A stretch of 5,206 nt of DNA, from the NCBI GenBank assembly GCA_015520115.1, contig WAQS01000078.1, positions 1-5,206 on the forward strand, written 5' to 3'. This document shows positions 1 to 5,206 of this stretch, piece after piece (positions within the stretch are counted from its first letter, which is position 1; each line of letters opens with the position of its first letter). The translations under genes were made by a program, and so were the position numbers. Below the pieces are notes generated by a model that saw only the letters and a list, made by a program, of their open reading frames with translations, made no database searches and had not been told where the DNA came from. This DNA is from Ferroglobus sp. Its GTDB lineage: Archaea; Halobacteriota; Archaeoglobi; Archaeoglobales; Archaeoglobaceae.

Positions 1-1
1 A

Positions 2-904
2 GATGACTGCATCGACCTTTACGTTTCGGGGATTCTTGATAAGGTAGAGGCTGATGAAATCGAAAGAAGAAAGTTCAGAGTAGTTTTAGACTGCGGAAAC
101 GGTGCTGCAAGCTTCACGTCACCGGAAATTCTTAAAAGACTTAACTGCGAGGTGTTAACTTTAAATTGCAACCCGGACGGAAGATTTACTGCAAGAAATC
201 CCGAACCAGTTGACGAGCACTTGGACATGCTTAAAGAAGCCGTAAAAGCATTTAAAGCTGATTTTGGAGTCGCTCATGACGGAGATGCTGATAGAGCAAC
301 TTTCGTTGATGAGAAAGGAAATTTCGTGAGTGAGGATGTAACCCTTGCTATAATGGCTAAGTATTACGTGGAACAGCACGGGGGAGGAATTGTGGTTACT
401 CCCGTGAGCAGTTCGAGATGCGTTGAGGATGTTGTCAGAGAGGCTGGAGGTGAAGTTGTTTACACAGCCGTTGGCTCGCCGGTGGTGGCTAAGGTTATGA
501 AGGAAAAGAATGCCGTTTTCGGTGGGGAGGGCAATGGAGGGTTAATATTCCCGGAGCATTTACTTGCAAGAGACGGAGGAATGAGCTTAGCGAAATTCAT
601 GGAACTCATGGCTTTAACTGGTAAAAAGCTCTCCGAACTTGCTGAAGAAATTCCGAAGTACCACATGATAAAGCTTAAAGTGGAGTGTAGAGACAGGAAA
701 AGACTGCTCGAAGGACTTAGGAGGGAATTTCCCGAGGCTAACTTTACGGATGGGGCAAGAATAGACTACGAAGACGGCTGGCTTCTTATAAGACCTTCCG
801 GAACTGAGCCAATAGCGAGAATATTTGCGGAAGCTAAAACCGAAAGTAAAGCAAGGGAACTGGCTGAATTTGGTGTTAGTGTTGTGAAGAAGATTCTGGG
901 CTGA
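2..904 (+). CDS. glmM: Phosphoglucosamine mutase-like alpha-D-phosphohexomutase (3' part; N-terminus outside window)
   Basis: The frame is open from base 2 and gives 300 residues, about the last two thirds of a family usually near 450 residues. Residue numbers here count from base 2. The family interconverts hexose 6- and 1-phosphates in the cytoplasm; GlmM makes glucosamine 1-phosphate for UDP-GlcNAc. Seen: domain II begins near residue 25 (VVLDCGNGA). The metal-binding loop DGDADR is at 93-98, the sugar-binding loop GEGNGG at 175-180 in domain III, and the phosphate-binding loop RPSGTEP at 264-270 in domain IV. The phosphoserine catalytic loop belongs to domain I, which is missing because of the window edge, so integrity there cannot be judged. 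The GExNGG form is typical of archaeal GlmM-type enzymes, but a phosphomannomutase/phosphoglucomutase cannot be excluded. The family is certain; the substrate is inferred. The last 29 bases overlap the end of the convergent Nudix gene. Confidence 0.93.
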   Translation, partial: DDCIDLYVSGILDKVEADEIERRKFRVVLDCGNGAASFTSPEILKRLNCEVLTLNCNPDGRFTARNPEPVDEHLDMLKEAVKAFKADFGVAHDGDADRATFVDEKGNFVSEDVTLAIMAKYYVEQHGGGIVVTPVSSSRCVEDVVREAGGEVVYTAVGSPVVAKVMKEKNAVFGGEGNGGLIFPEHLLARDGGMSLAKFMELMALTGKKLSELAEEIPKYHMIKLKVECRDRKRLLEGLRREFPEANFTDGARIDYEDGWLLIRPSGTEPIARIFAEAKTESKARELAEFGVSVVKKILG

Positions 905-1445
905 AGAAGTCGTCTATGTTTCCAAATTTTTTAACGATCCTGAGATAGAAATCGTCCAAAATTCTGCTTGACGCCCCCCACACGAGCTCTCCGGCGCACT
1001 CGAAATTCGGGCCCCAGTCGGCAATTCTTCTACTCTTTAGAACTCTCTTCAGGTCGTCCACAAGAATTTTCTCGACCTCGTAGTTGTCCGGTGTGAAGTT
1101 CTTACTTGAAACGATACCGACAACCGGGTGGATTTTTATTCTGTGCTCAACGACCTCCTTCGGAGACAAGTAGCCGAGAACGTTTATGTTCTCTCTCTTT
1201 ACTCCAATCTCCTCTTCAGCTTCTCTCAAAGCGGTCTCTACTATGCTTTCCGTTCTTTCCCTAATTCCTCCCGGAAAGGCTATGTGTCCGGCACTTCTGC
1301 TTAAATTCTTCGCTCTCTTTATCATGACCAGTTCGAGATCGAACGTTATCGGGACTAAAACTGCTGCAACCCTCTCGTTTTTAACGTATTTGAGCTCTTG
1401 ATCGAGGATATCCTTTAACCTTTTGACCATCTTAGAATTGATCAT
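876..1445 (-). CDS. Nudix hydrolase, CoA diphosphatase (NudL/UPF0035)-like
   Basis: A small cytosolic Nudix enzyme of about 189 residues; residue numbers count from the upstream TTG at 1451. The Nudix box is perfect: G62-x5-E68-x7-R76-E77-x2-E80-E81-x-G83-V84, so the Mg2+-binding glutamates are present. Just before it, residues 41-62 (KRAKNLSRSAGHIAFPGG) resemble the extra signature of CoA pyrophosphatases, which split CoA or acyl-CoA into 4'-phosphopantetheine (or its acyl form) and 3',5'-ADP. Family membership is seen; the CoA substrate is inferred from that signature. Three starts are possible: TTG at 1451, ATG at 1445 and ATG at 1430. I prefer ATG 1445 because GTGAT (1455-1451) lies five bases before it. 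It is the last gene of the four-gene minus-strand cluster; the protease stop codon lies inside its ribosome-binding site, which suggests coupled translation. Its 3' end overlaps the convergent phosphomutase gene by 29 bp. Confidence 0.9.
   Translation of the reverse strand: MINSKMVKRLKDILDQELKYVKNERVAAVLVPITFDLELVMIKRAKNLSRSAGHIAFPGGIRERTESIVETALREAEEEIGVKRENINVLGYLSPKEVVEHRIKIHPVVGIVSSKNFTPDNYEVEKILVDDLKRVLKSRRIADWGPNFECAGELVWGASSRILDDFYLRIVKKFGNIDDFFSPESSSQH
927..932 (+). terminator. Possible oligo-T terminator of the phosphomutase gene
   Basis: Six consecutive T residues on the plus strand begin 23 bases after the phosphomutase stop, within the Nudix gene read antisense. Archaeal RNA polymerase can terminate on such tracts without a hairpin. 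The tract also encodes the KKF codons of the Nudix protein on the other strand, so it could be a coincidence of coding. No comparable tract is evident at the end of the minus-strand operon. Confidence 0.3.
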
Positions 1446-1450
1446 AATCA

Positions 1451-1455
1451 ATCAC
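1451..1455 (-). promoter_or_regulatory. Ribosome-binding site for the Nudix gene, overlapping the protease stop
   Basis: Minus-strand GTGAT contains the TGA stop of the protease (1454-1452) and lies five bases before ATG 1445. The match to the archaeal anti-Shine-Dalgarno core favours ATG 1445 over TTG 1451, which would leave no spacing, and points to termination-reinitiation coupling. Confidence 0.5.
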
Positions 1456-2483
1456 TTTAAATTTTTCGGAATTAGGAAGGGGGTTGGTGTGAAGCAAGCC
1501 ACGCCAAGAGCGAAGGTAATGACCCCAAGCATTTTCCAATTAATGGGTAGAGGTGAGTCGTCTATCGGTTTTGGGTGCTTCTGCATACCGAAGAACAGTG
1601 TTAGAATTCCCCAAAAGAACCATATCGAGCCAAAGAACGTTCCGAGAACTATCAGTACGAAGGGAATGATTTTGGAAACCGTGTCGGCTTTTTCTCCTAT
1701 TAAAGCTCGCATTATGTGACCTCCGTCGAGCTGTCCTACTGGAATTAAATTCAGCGAAGTTATGAACATGCCGACCCATCCTGCGAAGGCTACCGGATGT
1801 ATGGCGTTTCCTGAGTAATCTACGGCGCTCATCACCGCATAAAACAGAGGTGGAACTCCGATGAAAATTTCAGCTTTTTCGGGAGGGATGTTAACTTCAA
1901 AGAACTTCAGCCCTATGTAAGCCACGATCACCGAAGCCACAATTCCTGCAAGAGGTCCAGCGGCACCGATTGCAAGCAGTGCTTTTCTGCTTGGTATAGC
2001 ACCTCTGTGCTTTATTATCGCTCCGAGCGTGCCTATAATTGTGGGAAATGGTATGAAGTATGGTAGCGACGTTCTCACCCCAAAACTCCTTGAGGTAAAG
2101 TAGTGTCCCATTTCGTGGCTGCCGAGGACAAAGAGGATTGCTATCGAGAACATTACCCCTTGAAGCAAATCGAACTCACCTAAGTAAAAGGAGCCGACGA
2201 AGGTTGTGGAGAGGAAGGTTAAGGCGAGCAGAATAATGTTTATCAGGTAGTTCTCCTTGTGGGGTTTTAACTCGACGACAATCTCTCCGTGAAGCATTTT
2301 TACCCTCACGTCGTATTTCTCGCTCAACTTTGCGAGAACTATCTGCGTTCTTTCGTCGTAGATCCCATACTTTGGAATTACGAAGAACCTCTTTACTTCT
2401 CCCTCTTCATGTTCGAAGTAAACGTTGAAGACTTCTTCAAGTATTTCCCTTTCACTCAACTTCAATCCACCCCTCGGTAGCAT
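1452..2483 (-). CDS. Site-2-protease-like membrane zinc metalloprotease (peptidase M50, EGY-like)
   Basis: A 343-residue intramembrane protease. Residues 1-75 form a soluble N-terminal domain without PDZ or CBS repeats. Hydrophobic segments follow at about 79-97, 105-121, 168-193, 230-249, 271-300 (probably two) and 318-336. HEMGH at 123-127 gives two zinc-ligand histidines and the catalytic glutamate. NLIPVGQLDGG at 245-255 supplies the third zinc ligand, Asp253. FGVRTSLPYFIPFP (134-147) followed by GTLGAI (151-156) resembles the chloroplast/cyanobacterial EGY branch of the family. Such proteases cut transmembrane segments of substrates, often releasing membrane-bound regulators; the substrate here is unknown. 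The start is unsettled. ATG 2483 has GTGA six bases upstream and overlaps the preceding gene by 32 nt. TTG 2459 (residue 9) has GAGGGGTGG with the same 8-nt spacing as the preceding gene's site and overlaps by only 8 nt. It is third in the apparent operon; the Nudix gene begins directly after its TGA. Confidence 0.93.
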   Translation of the reverse strand: MLPRGGLKLSEREILEEVFNVYFEHEEGEVKRFFVIPKYGIYDERTQIVLAKLSEKYDVRVKMLHGEIVVELKPHKENYLINIILLALTFLSTTFVGSFYLGEFDLLQGVMFSIAILFVLGSHEMGHYFTSRSFGVRTSLPYFIPFPTIIGTLGAIIKHRGAIPSRKALLAIGAAGPLAGIVASVIVAYIGLKFFEVNIPPEKAEIFIGVPPLFYAVMSAVDYSGNAIHPVAFAGWVGMFITSLNLIPVGQLDGGHIMRALIGEKADTVSKIIPFVLIVLGTFFGSIWFFWGILTLFFGMQKHPKPIDDSPLPINWKMLGVITFALGVACFTPTPFLIPKNLK

Positions 2484-2850
2484 TTACAGTCACGATGTCT
2501 CCACTCTTCAATATTTCGAAAACGTTTACTTCGGGCATATCCACGAGGGGAATCTCGGCTATTATCGCTCCGACAGCTATAATTACCTCCGTTCTTTCGT
2601 TTATAATCGCCAGAGGGGCTACGCCGTTCTTTTTCAATTGGGGAAGAACGTACGTTCCTACAGTACTCCCCTTTCCGGAAGGGAAAACAAGAACTTTGTT
2701 TGCTACGCTTTCTCCGTAAATATCGCTTTTTCTGTCAACTATTACACCACTTTTCGCATCGACATCTCCAAGAAAAGAGATTTTGCTTTTCGACACTAAC
2801 GCCTCTCCTCTCGCAAAGCCTTTCGAAACACCTCTCGCTCTAATCCTCAA
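2452..2850 (-). CDS. Phosphomevalonate dehydratase small subunit (DUF126, aconitase X swivel domain)
   Basis: A 132-residue cytosolic protein, the usual length for a stand-alone DUF126/AcnX swivel subunit. Together with the large subunit encoded just upstream, it is expected to dehydrate (R)-mevalonate 5-phosphate to trans-anhydromevalonate 5-phosphate in the modified archaeal mevalonate pathway. Seen: an N-terminal GVSKGFARGEALVS (residues 7-20) and the family signature FPSGKGSTVGTYVL (56-69), whose Ser62 is the conserved active-site serine position. The C-terminal part is a compact beta-rich segment without membrane helices. The start is TTG at 2850: GAGGTG lies eight bases upstream, and the N-terminus then matches family convention. 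The gene overlaps the large-subunit gene by 11 nt, fitting equal synthesis of the two chains. Its own end overlaps the start of the protease gene. A cis-3-hydroxyproline dehydratase is the other AcnX activity, but split subunits in an archaeon favour the mevalonate role. Confidence 0.93.
   Translation of the reverse strand: MRIRARGVSKGFARGEALVSKSKISFLGDVDAKSGVIVDRKSDIYGESVANKVLVFPSGKGSTVGTYVLPQLKKNGVAPLAIINERTEVIIAVGAIIAEIPLVDMPEVNVFEILKSGDIVTVNATEGWIEVE
2467..2475 (-). promoter_or_regulatory. Candidate ribosome-binding site for an internal TTG start of the protease
   Basis: Minus-strand GAGGGGTGG sits inside the first codons of the longest protease frame. Its GGTG core is eight bases before TTG 2459, the same spacing as for the small-subunit gene. 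It suggests the protein may begin at residue 9 (then M-SEREILEEV), but ATG 2483 also has a weaker GTGA upstream, so the choice stays open. Confidence 0.45.
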
Positions 2851-3973
2851 GGGTAGCCCACCTCACGCACTCCTCAAGCGAAGCAAAAGTTGCATTAACT
2901 TTTCTCAGCTTCGGTAAGTACTCCAAAGCTTTTCCACTGTTTACCATCACGCAATTGAATTTTTCACTTGCTGGAGAGACAACCATGCATGTATCGGAAA
3001 AGACTTTTCCACCGAGTTCTTCTATTTTCCTCACGAGATTCGAACACTCGTCTTTAATTTTCCTCGAAGTAAATATCCAGAGGTTTCTTTTAACTCTCCC
3101 ATACTTTTTGAGGAGTTCGTAAATTTTTTCGAGCTCTCTCTTCGAAACGTGCGGACAGCCTATCGCTATCAAATCTGGCGAACACTTCTCGAATTCAGCC
3201 TCGTCAACCTCTATTTTTTCTCTTGGAGTTTCGAAGTCTTTCCATTCCGGAGTTAATTCTACTGCGTGGAACATGGAGCAAGAAGAAGTTGACGCCAAAG
3301 CTGCTCCAAATAGTTTCAATTCCTCTTCGGAAGGTTTTCTATTGAATTCCACGAGGGGGATCTCGCCCTCCTTCAAAGCTTTTCCGAGTTCGAGTCCGGC
3401 TAAGGCAAAGTTCTCTCCTTTAATTTTAACTAAAACTGTCGGAGCTCTGTTCTCTTTTATATGCAGACCGTAGTACGGAGTTTTTCCAATAACTGCAGCT
3501 GCTAAAGCGGTAATTCCACTTTCTCTGTTTGTTCTTGCTCCTATAATTGAATTTGCGTAAATTACGGCAGAGCTCTCAGCCCAAGCGAGGTGATCGTTCT
3601 TTTTAATCTCTTCCAGATAGTAGGGTGTGCATGTGAGAGTTAGCTTCACACCCATTCTCTCGAAAGCTCTGATTATCCTCAATTGCTTTTCCCGGTAACT
3701 TTCCTCTATTCCCATCTCTTTCCATCTCTCCAAATCAAATCCTGCTGGGTTGAGAAAAGAGTCAACGGTGACTTTCACGTCCAGACTTTCAAGCCATTCT
3801 AATCCGGCTTCTCCAATATTGCTGTAGGAAACTCCCGAAATCTGAGCGCTCTTTATTTCTATCAGTTTTTCAGCTCCGAATATCTCTCCAACCGCTACGA
3901 GTATCTCCATGCACTTTCTAATACCTTCGTTTGGACTTTCAAGCAGCTTTTCTTCCTCTTTCGTTAGAAACAT
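2840..3973 (-). CDS. Phosphomevalonate dehydratase large subunit (DUF521, aconitase X catalytic domain)
   Basis: A 377-residue catalytic subunit of an aconitase X-type hydro-lyase, a normal length for the archaeal form. With the small subunit it should convert mevalonate 5-phosphate to trans-anhydromevalonate 5-phosphate, which a UbiD-like decarboxylase (not in this window) turns into isopentenyl phosphate. Seen: family segments ISGVSYSNIGEAG (45-57) and AWAESSAVIYANSIIGARTN (130-149). Three cysteine motifs fit iron-sulfur cluster ligands by comparison with AcnX enzymes: TCTPYY (Cys115), IGCPH (Cys273) and DTCMVVSP (Cys329). The protein is soluble. The ATG at 3973 is the first gene of the minus-strand cluster. 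Only a weak GTGG precedes it, and a TATA-like box centred near 3998 would place transcription start at or next to the ATG, so it may be leaderless. Family assignment is firm; the substrate is inferred from archaeal context and the paired small subunit. Confidence 0.93.
   Translation of the reverse strand: MFLTKEEEKLLESPNEGIRKCMEILVAVGEIFGAEKLIEIKSAQISGVSYSNIGEAGLEWLESLDVKVTVDSFLNPAGFDLERWKEMGIEESYREKQLRIIRAFERMGVKLTLTCTPYYLEEIKKNDHLAWAESSAVIYANSIIGARTNRESGITALAAAVIGKTPYYGLHIKENRAPTVLVKIKGENFALAGLELGKALKEGEIPLVEFNRKPSEEELKLFGAALASTSSCSMFHAVELTPEWKDFETPREKIEVDEAEFEKCSPDLIAIGCPHVSKRELEKIYELLKKYGRVKRNLWIFTSRKIKDECSNLVRKIEELGGKVFSDTCMVVSPASEKFNCVMVNSGKALEYLPKLRKVNATFASLEECVRWATLED
2859..2864 (-). 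promoter_or_regulatory. Ribosome-binding site deciding a TTG start
   Basis: On the minus strand GAGGTG, complementary to the 3' end of archaeal 16S rRNA, lies eight bases before TTG 2850. It is the strongest such site in the window. It supports the TTG as the true start of the dehydratase small subunit, inside the last codons of the large-subunit gene. Confidence 0.75.
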
Positions 3974-4039
3974 TTAGTCCCACTTTTCTGTGGAAATATT
4001 TAAGGTCTTCCGTCAAAAGAGATTTATTCTCACACGTGG
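3974..4039. promoter_or_regulatory. Divergent promoter region
   Basis: This is the only real intergenic space in the window, 66 bases (78 if the permease starts at 4052). It separates the divergent dehydratase operon and permease. At 3992-4005 lies GGAAATATTTAAGG, a near-palindrome with a perfect AAATATTT core (3994-4001) that reads as a TATA-like box on both strands. Assuming the usual archaeal spacing of about 26 bases, it would start leftward transcription near 3972 (a leaderless large subunit) and rightward transcription near 4024. A second AT-rich element, AGATTTATTC (4020-4029), could instead drive a leaderless permease mRNA near 4050. Box positions are seen; start sites are inferred. 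Confidence 0.55.
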
Positions 4040-5206
4040 ATGATTCGATTCATGGAAAATCGGGTAAAAATTACGCTGAGCAGGGATTTATCTCTTTTCG
4101 ACATAACCATGATCGGTATCGCAGGAATGATCGGTGCTGGTATCTTCGCTTTAACTGGTATCGCAGCAGGAATTGCTGGCCCAGCTATTTTGATTGCTTT
4201 TCTCTTTAACGGGATTATCGCCACCTTTACGGGTTTAGCTTACGCTGAACTCGGTTCAGCGATCCCTCAGGCTGGAGGAGGTTACGTTTGGATAAAAGAA
4301 GCACTCGGAAATTACGCCGGTTTCATAGCCGGCTGGGTGGATTGGGCAGCCCACACGATAGCCTGCTCCCTTTACGCTGTAACTTTCGGAGCTTTTCTCT
4401 CGGAATTCTTAGTGAGGTTTGCGGGATTGGATTTTCCTCAGGAGGTTTTAGCAAAAATCTCATCACTTTTAATAGTCTCCTTTCTTGCTTACGTGAATTT
4501 CGTTGGAGTGAAGGAGAGCGGTAAGCTTGGGGGTGTCGTCACGCTCTTAAAAATAATTATTCTGCTCATTTTCGCCTTTTTTGGATTAAGCAGAACCTTC
4601 AGCTACCCCGATTGGGAGAGCGCATTTCAACCATTCATGCCTCATGGCTTTGTTGGTGTCCTAGCTGCCATGGGTTTGACGTTCATAGCCTTCGAAGGTT
4701 TTGAGATAATCGTTCAGAGTGGGGAAGAGGTAAAGAACCCAGAAAGAAACATTCCGAAAGCTATAGTCGTATCTCTTTGGGTTACCGTGGCGATATACAT
4801 TCTCGTTGCATTTTCCCTACTCGGAGCGGTTAAAGCGGATGTTCCGAGCTGGGAGTATCTTGGAAAGCTTGCGGAGTTCAGTCTTGTGAGGGTGGCTGAC
4901 GAAATTATGCCTCTCGGAGGGGTTTTGATAATCGCCGGTGGTTTAATATCGACCATCAGTGCCATGAACGCGACGATCTATTCCTCCTCGCGAGTTGTTT
5001 TCGCTCTGAGTAGATCGGGGTACTTGCACAGAGCTTTAGCCGCGATAAACGAGAAAACTAAAACTCCACATCTTGCAATTCTTTTCAGCTACATAATAAT
5101 AGCAACAGCCTCCTTAGCACCCATAGAAGCTGTTGCATCCGCAGCGAGCCTGATGTTTATTCTGCTCTTCATGTTCGTAAACTCTGCCTTGGTAATTCTC
5201 AGATTG
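4040..5206 (+). CDS. APC-superfamily amino acid permease (C-terminus beyond window)
   Basis: The frame stays open to the last base, giving 385 residues from ATG 4052 or 389 from the in-frame ATG 4040; an in-frame TAA at 4001 limits the N-terminus. Numbering below uses ATG 4052. It is an integral membrane carrier with about ten hydrophobic helices in view. TM1 carries GMIGAGIF (25-32), the unwound substrate-binding segment of the APC fold. PQAGGGYVWIKEALG (72-86) follows TM2. TM6 and its following loop read AFEGFEIIVQSGEEVKNPER (213-232), the family hallmark, and YSSSRVVFALSRSGYLHRAL (310-329) matches the TM8-TM9 loop. The substrate is probably an amino acid or related compound but cannot be named; the lack of a specificity signature makes closer naming unsafe. 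Some archaeal relatives carry C-terminal universal-stress domains, and the end is not visible here. GTGGATGAT (4036-4044) could serve as ribosome-binding site for ATG 4052. It diverges from the dehydratase operon. Confidence 0.92.
   Translation, partial: MIRFMENRVKITLSRDLSLFDITMIGIAGMIGAGIFALTGIAAGIAGPAILIAFLFNGIIATFTGLAYAELGSAIPQAGGGYVWIKEALGNYAGFIAGWVDWAAHTIACSLYAVTFGAFLSEFLVRFAGLDFPQEVLAKISSLLIVSFLAYVNFVGVKESGKLGGVVTLLKIIILLIFAFFGLSRTFSYPDWESAFQPFMPHGFVGVLAAMGLTFIAFEGFEIIVQSGEEVKNPERNIPKAIVVSLWVTVAIYILVAFSLLGAVKADVPSWEYLGKLAEFSLVRVADEIMPLGGVLIIAGGLISTISAMNATIYSSSRVVFALSRSGYLHRALAAINEKTKTPHLAILFSYIIIATASLAPIEAVASAASLMFILLFMFVNSALVILRL

Noticed and set aside
1423..1719. 98-codon plus-strand open frame
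   Set aside because: It is antisense to the conserved C-terminal part of the protease and the start of the Nudix gene; its composition looks like a reversed membrane protein.
2425..2799. 124-codon plus-strand open frame
   Set aside because: It lies antisense to the well-supported dehydratase small subunit and protease start, shows no family resemblance, and has no convincing ribosome-binding site.
4033..4038. CACGTG palindrome just before the permease start
   Set aside because: A six-base palindrome is expected by chance; flanking bases are not symmetric and there is no second copy to suggest an operator.
3931..4209. 92-codon plus-strand open frame across the divergent promoter
   Set aside because: It overlaps the dehydratase start on one side and the permease TM1 region in another frame; the permease frame carries clear family motifs and this one does not.
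4714..4965. 83-codon minus-strand open frame
   Set aside because: It is antisense to conserved permease segments (GEEVKNPER and following helices) and has no recognisable motif.
1..5206. Mobile element, CRISPR, tRNA or rRNA
   Set aside because: No transposase or integrase motif, no regularly spaced direct repeats, and no tRNA-like or rRNA-like stretch was seen; nearly all bases belong to six coherent coding frames.

Overview
The window looks archaeal, most likely an Archaeoglobales-type euryarchaeon (inference). Three signs point this way. It carries both subunits of the archaeal phosphomevalonate dehydratase. It has an archaeal-style sugar phosphomutase. Its ribosome-binding sites are built on GAGGTG/GTGAT, with TTG used as a start and TATA-like boxes upstream. 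It is gene-dense: six protein genes fill all but about 65-80 bases.

Layout: (1) From the left edge to 904, + strand: the last 300 residues of an alpha-D-phosphohexomutase, probably phosphoglucosamine mutase; its N-terminus lies outside the window. (2) From 3973 leftward to 876, - strand: four tightly packed genes that look like one operon. In transcription order they are phosphomevalonate dehydratase large subunit, its small subunit, a site-2-type intramembrane metalloprotease, and a Nudix hydrolase resembling CoA diphosphatase. The junctions are an 11-nt overlap, an overlap of 8 or 32 nt depending on the start, and a near-abutment where the stop codon of one gene lies in the ribosome-binding site of the next. 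(3) From 4040/4052 to the right edge, + strand: an APC-superfamily amino-acid permease, cut off by the window end.

The phosphomutase and Nudix genes converge and share 29 bp at their 3' ends. The dehydratase operon and the permease diverge from a short AT-rich intergenic region with a near-palindromic TATA-like element that could serve both directions.

The first two operon genes make one enzyme of the modified archaeal mevalonate pathway (mevalonate 5-phosphate to trans-anhydromevalonate 5-phosphate), which feeds isoprenoid membrane-lipid synthesis. Why a membrane protease and a CoA-cleaving-type Nudix enzyme are cotranscribed with it is not obvious; this is the most interesting question in the window. 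I found no RNA gene, CRISPR array, insertion sequence or clearly new system.
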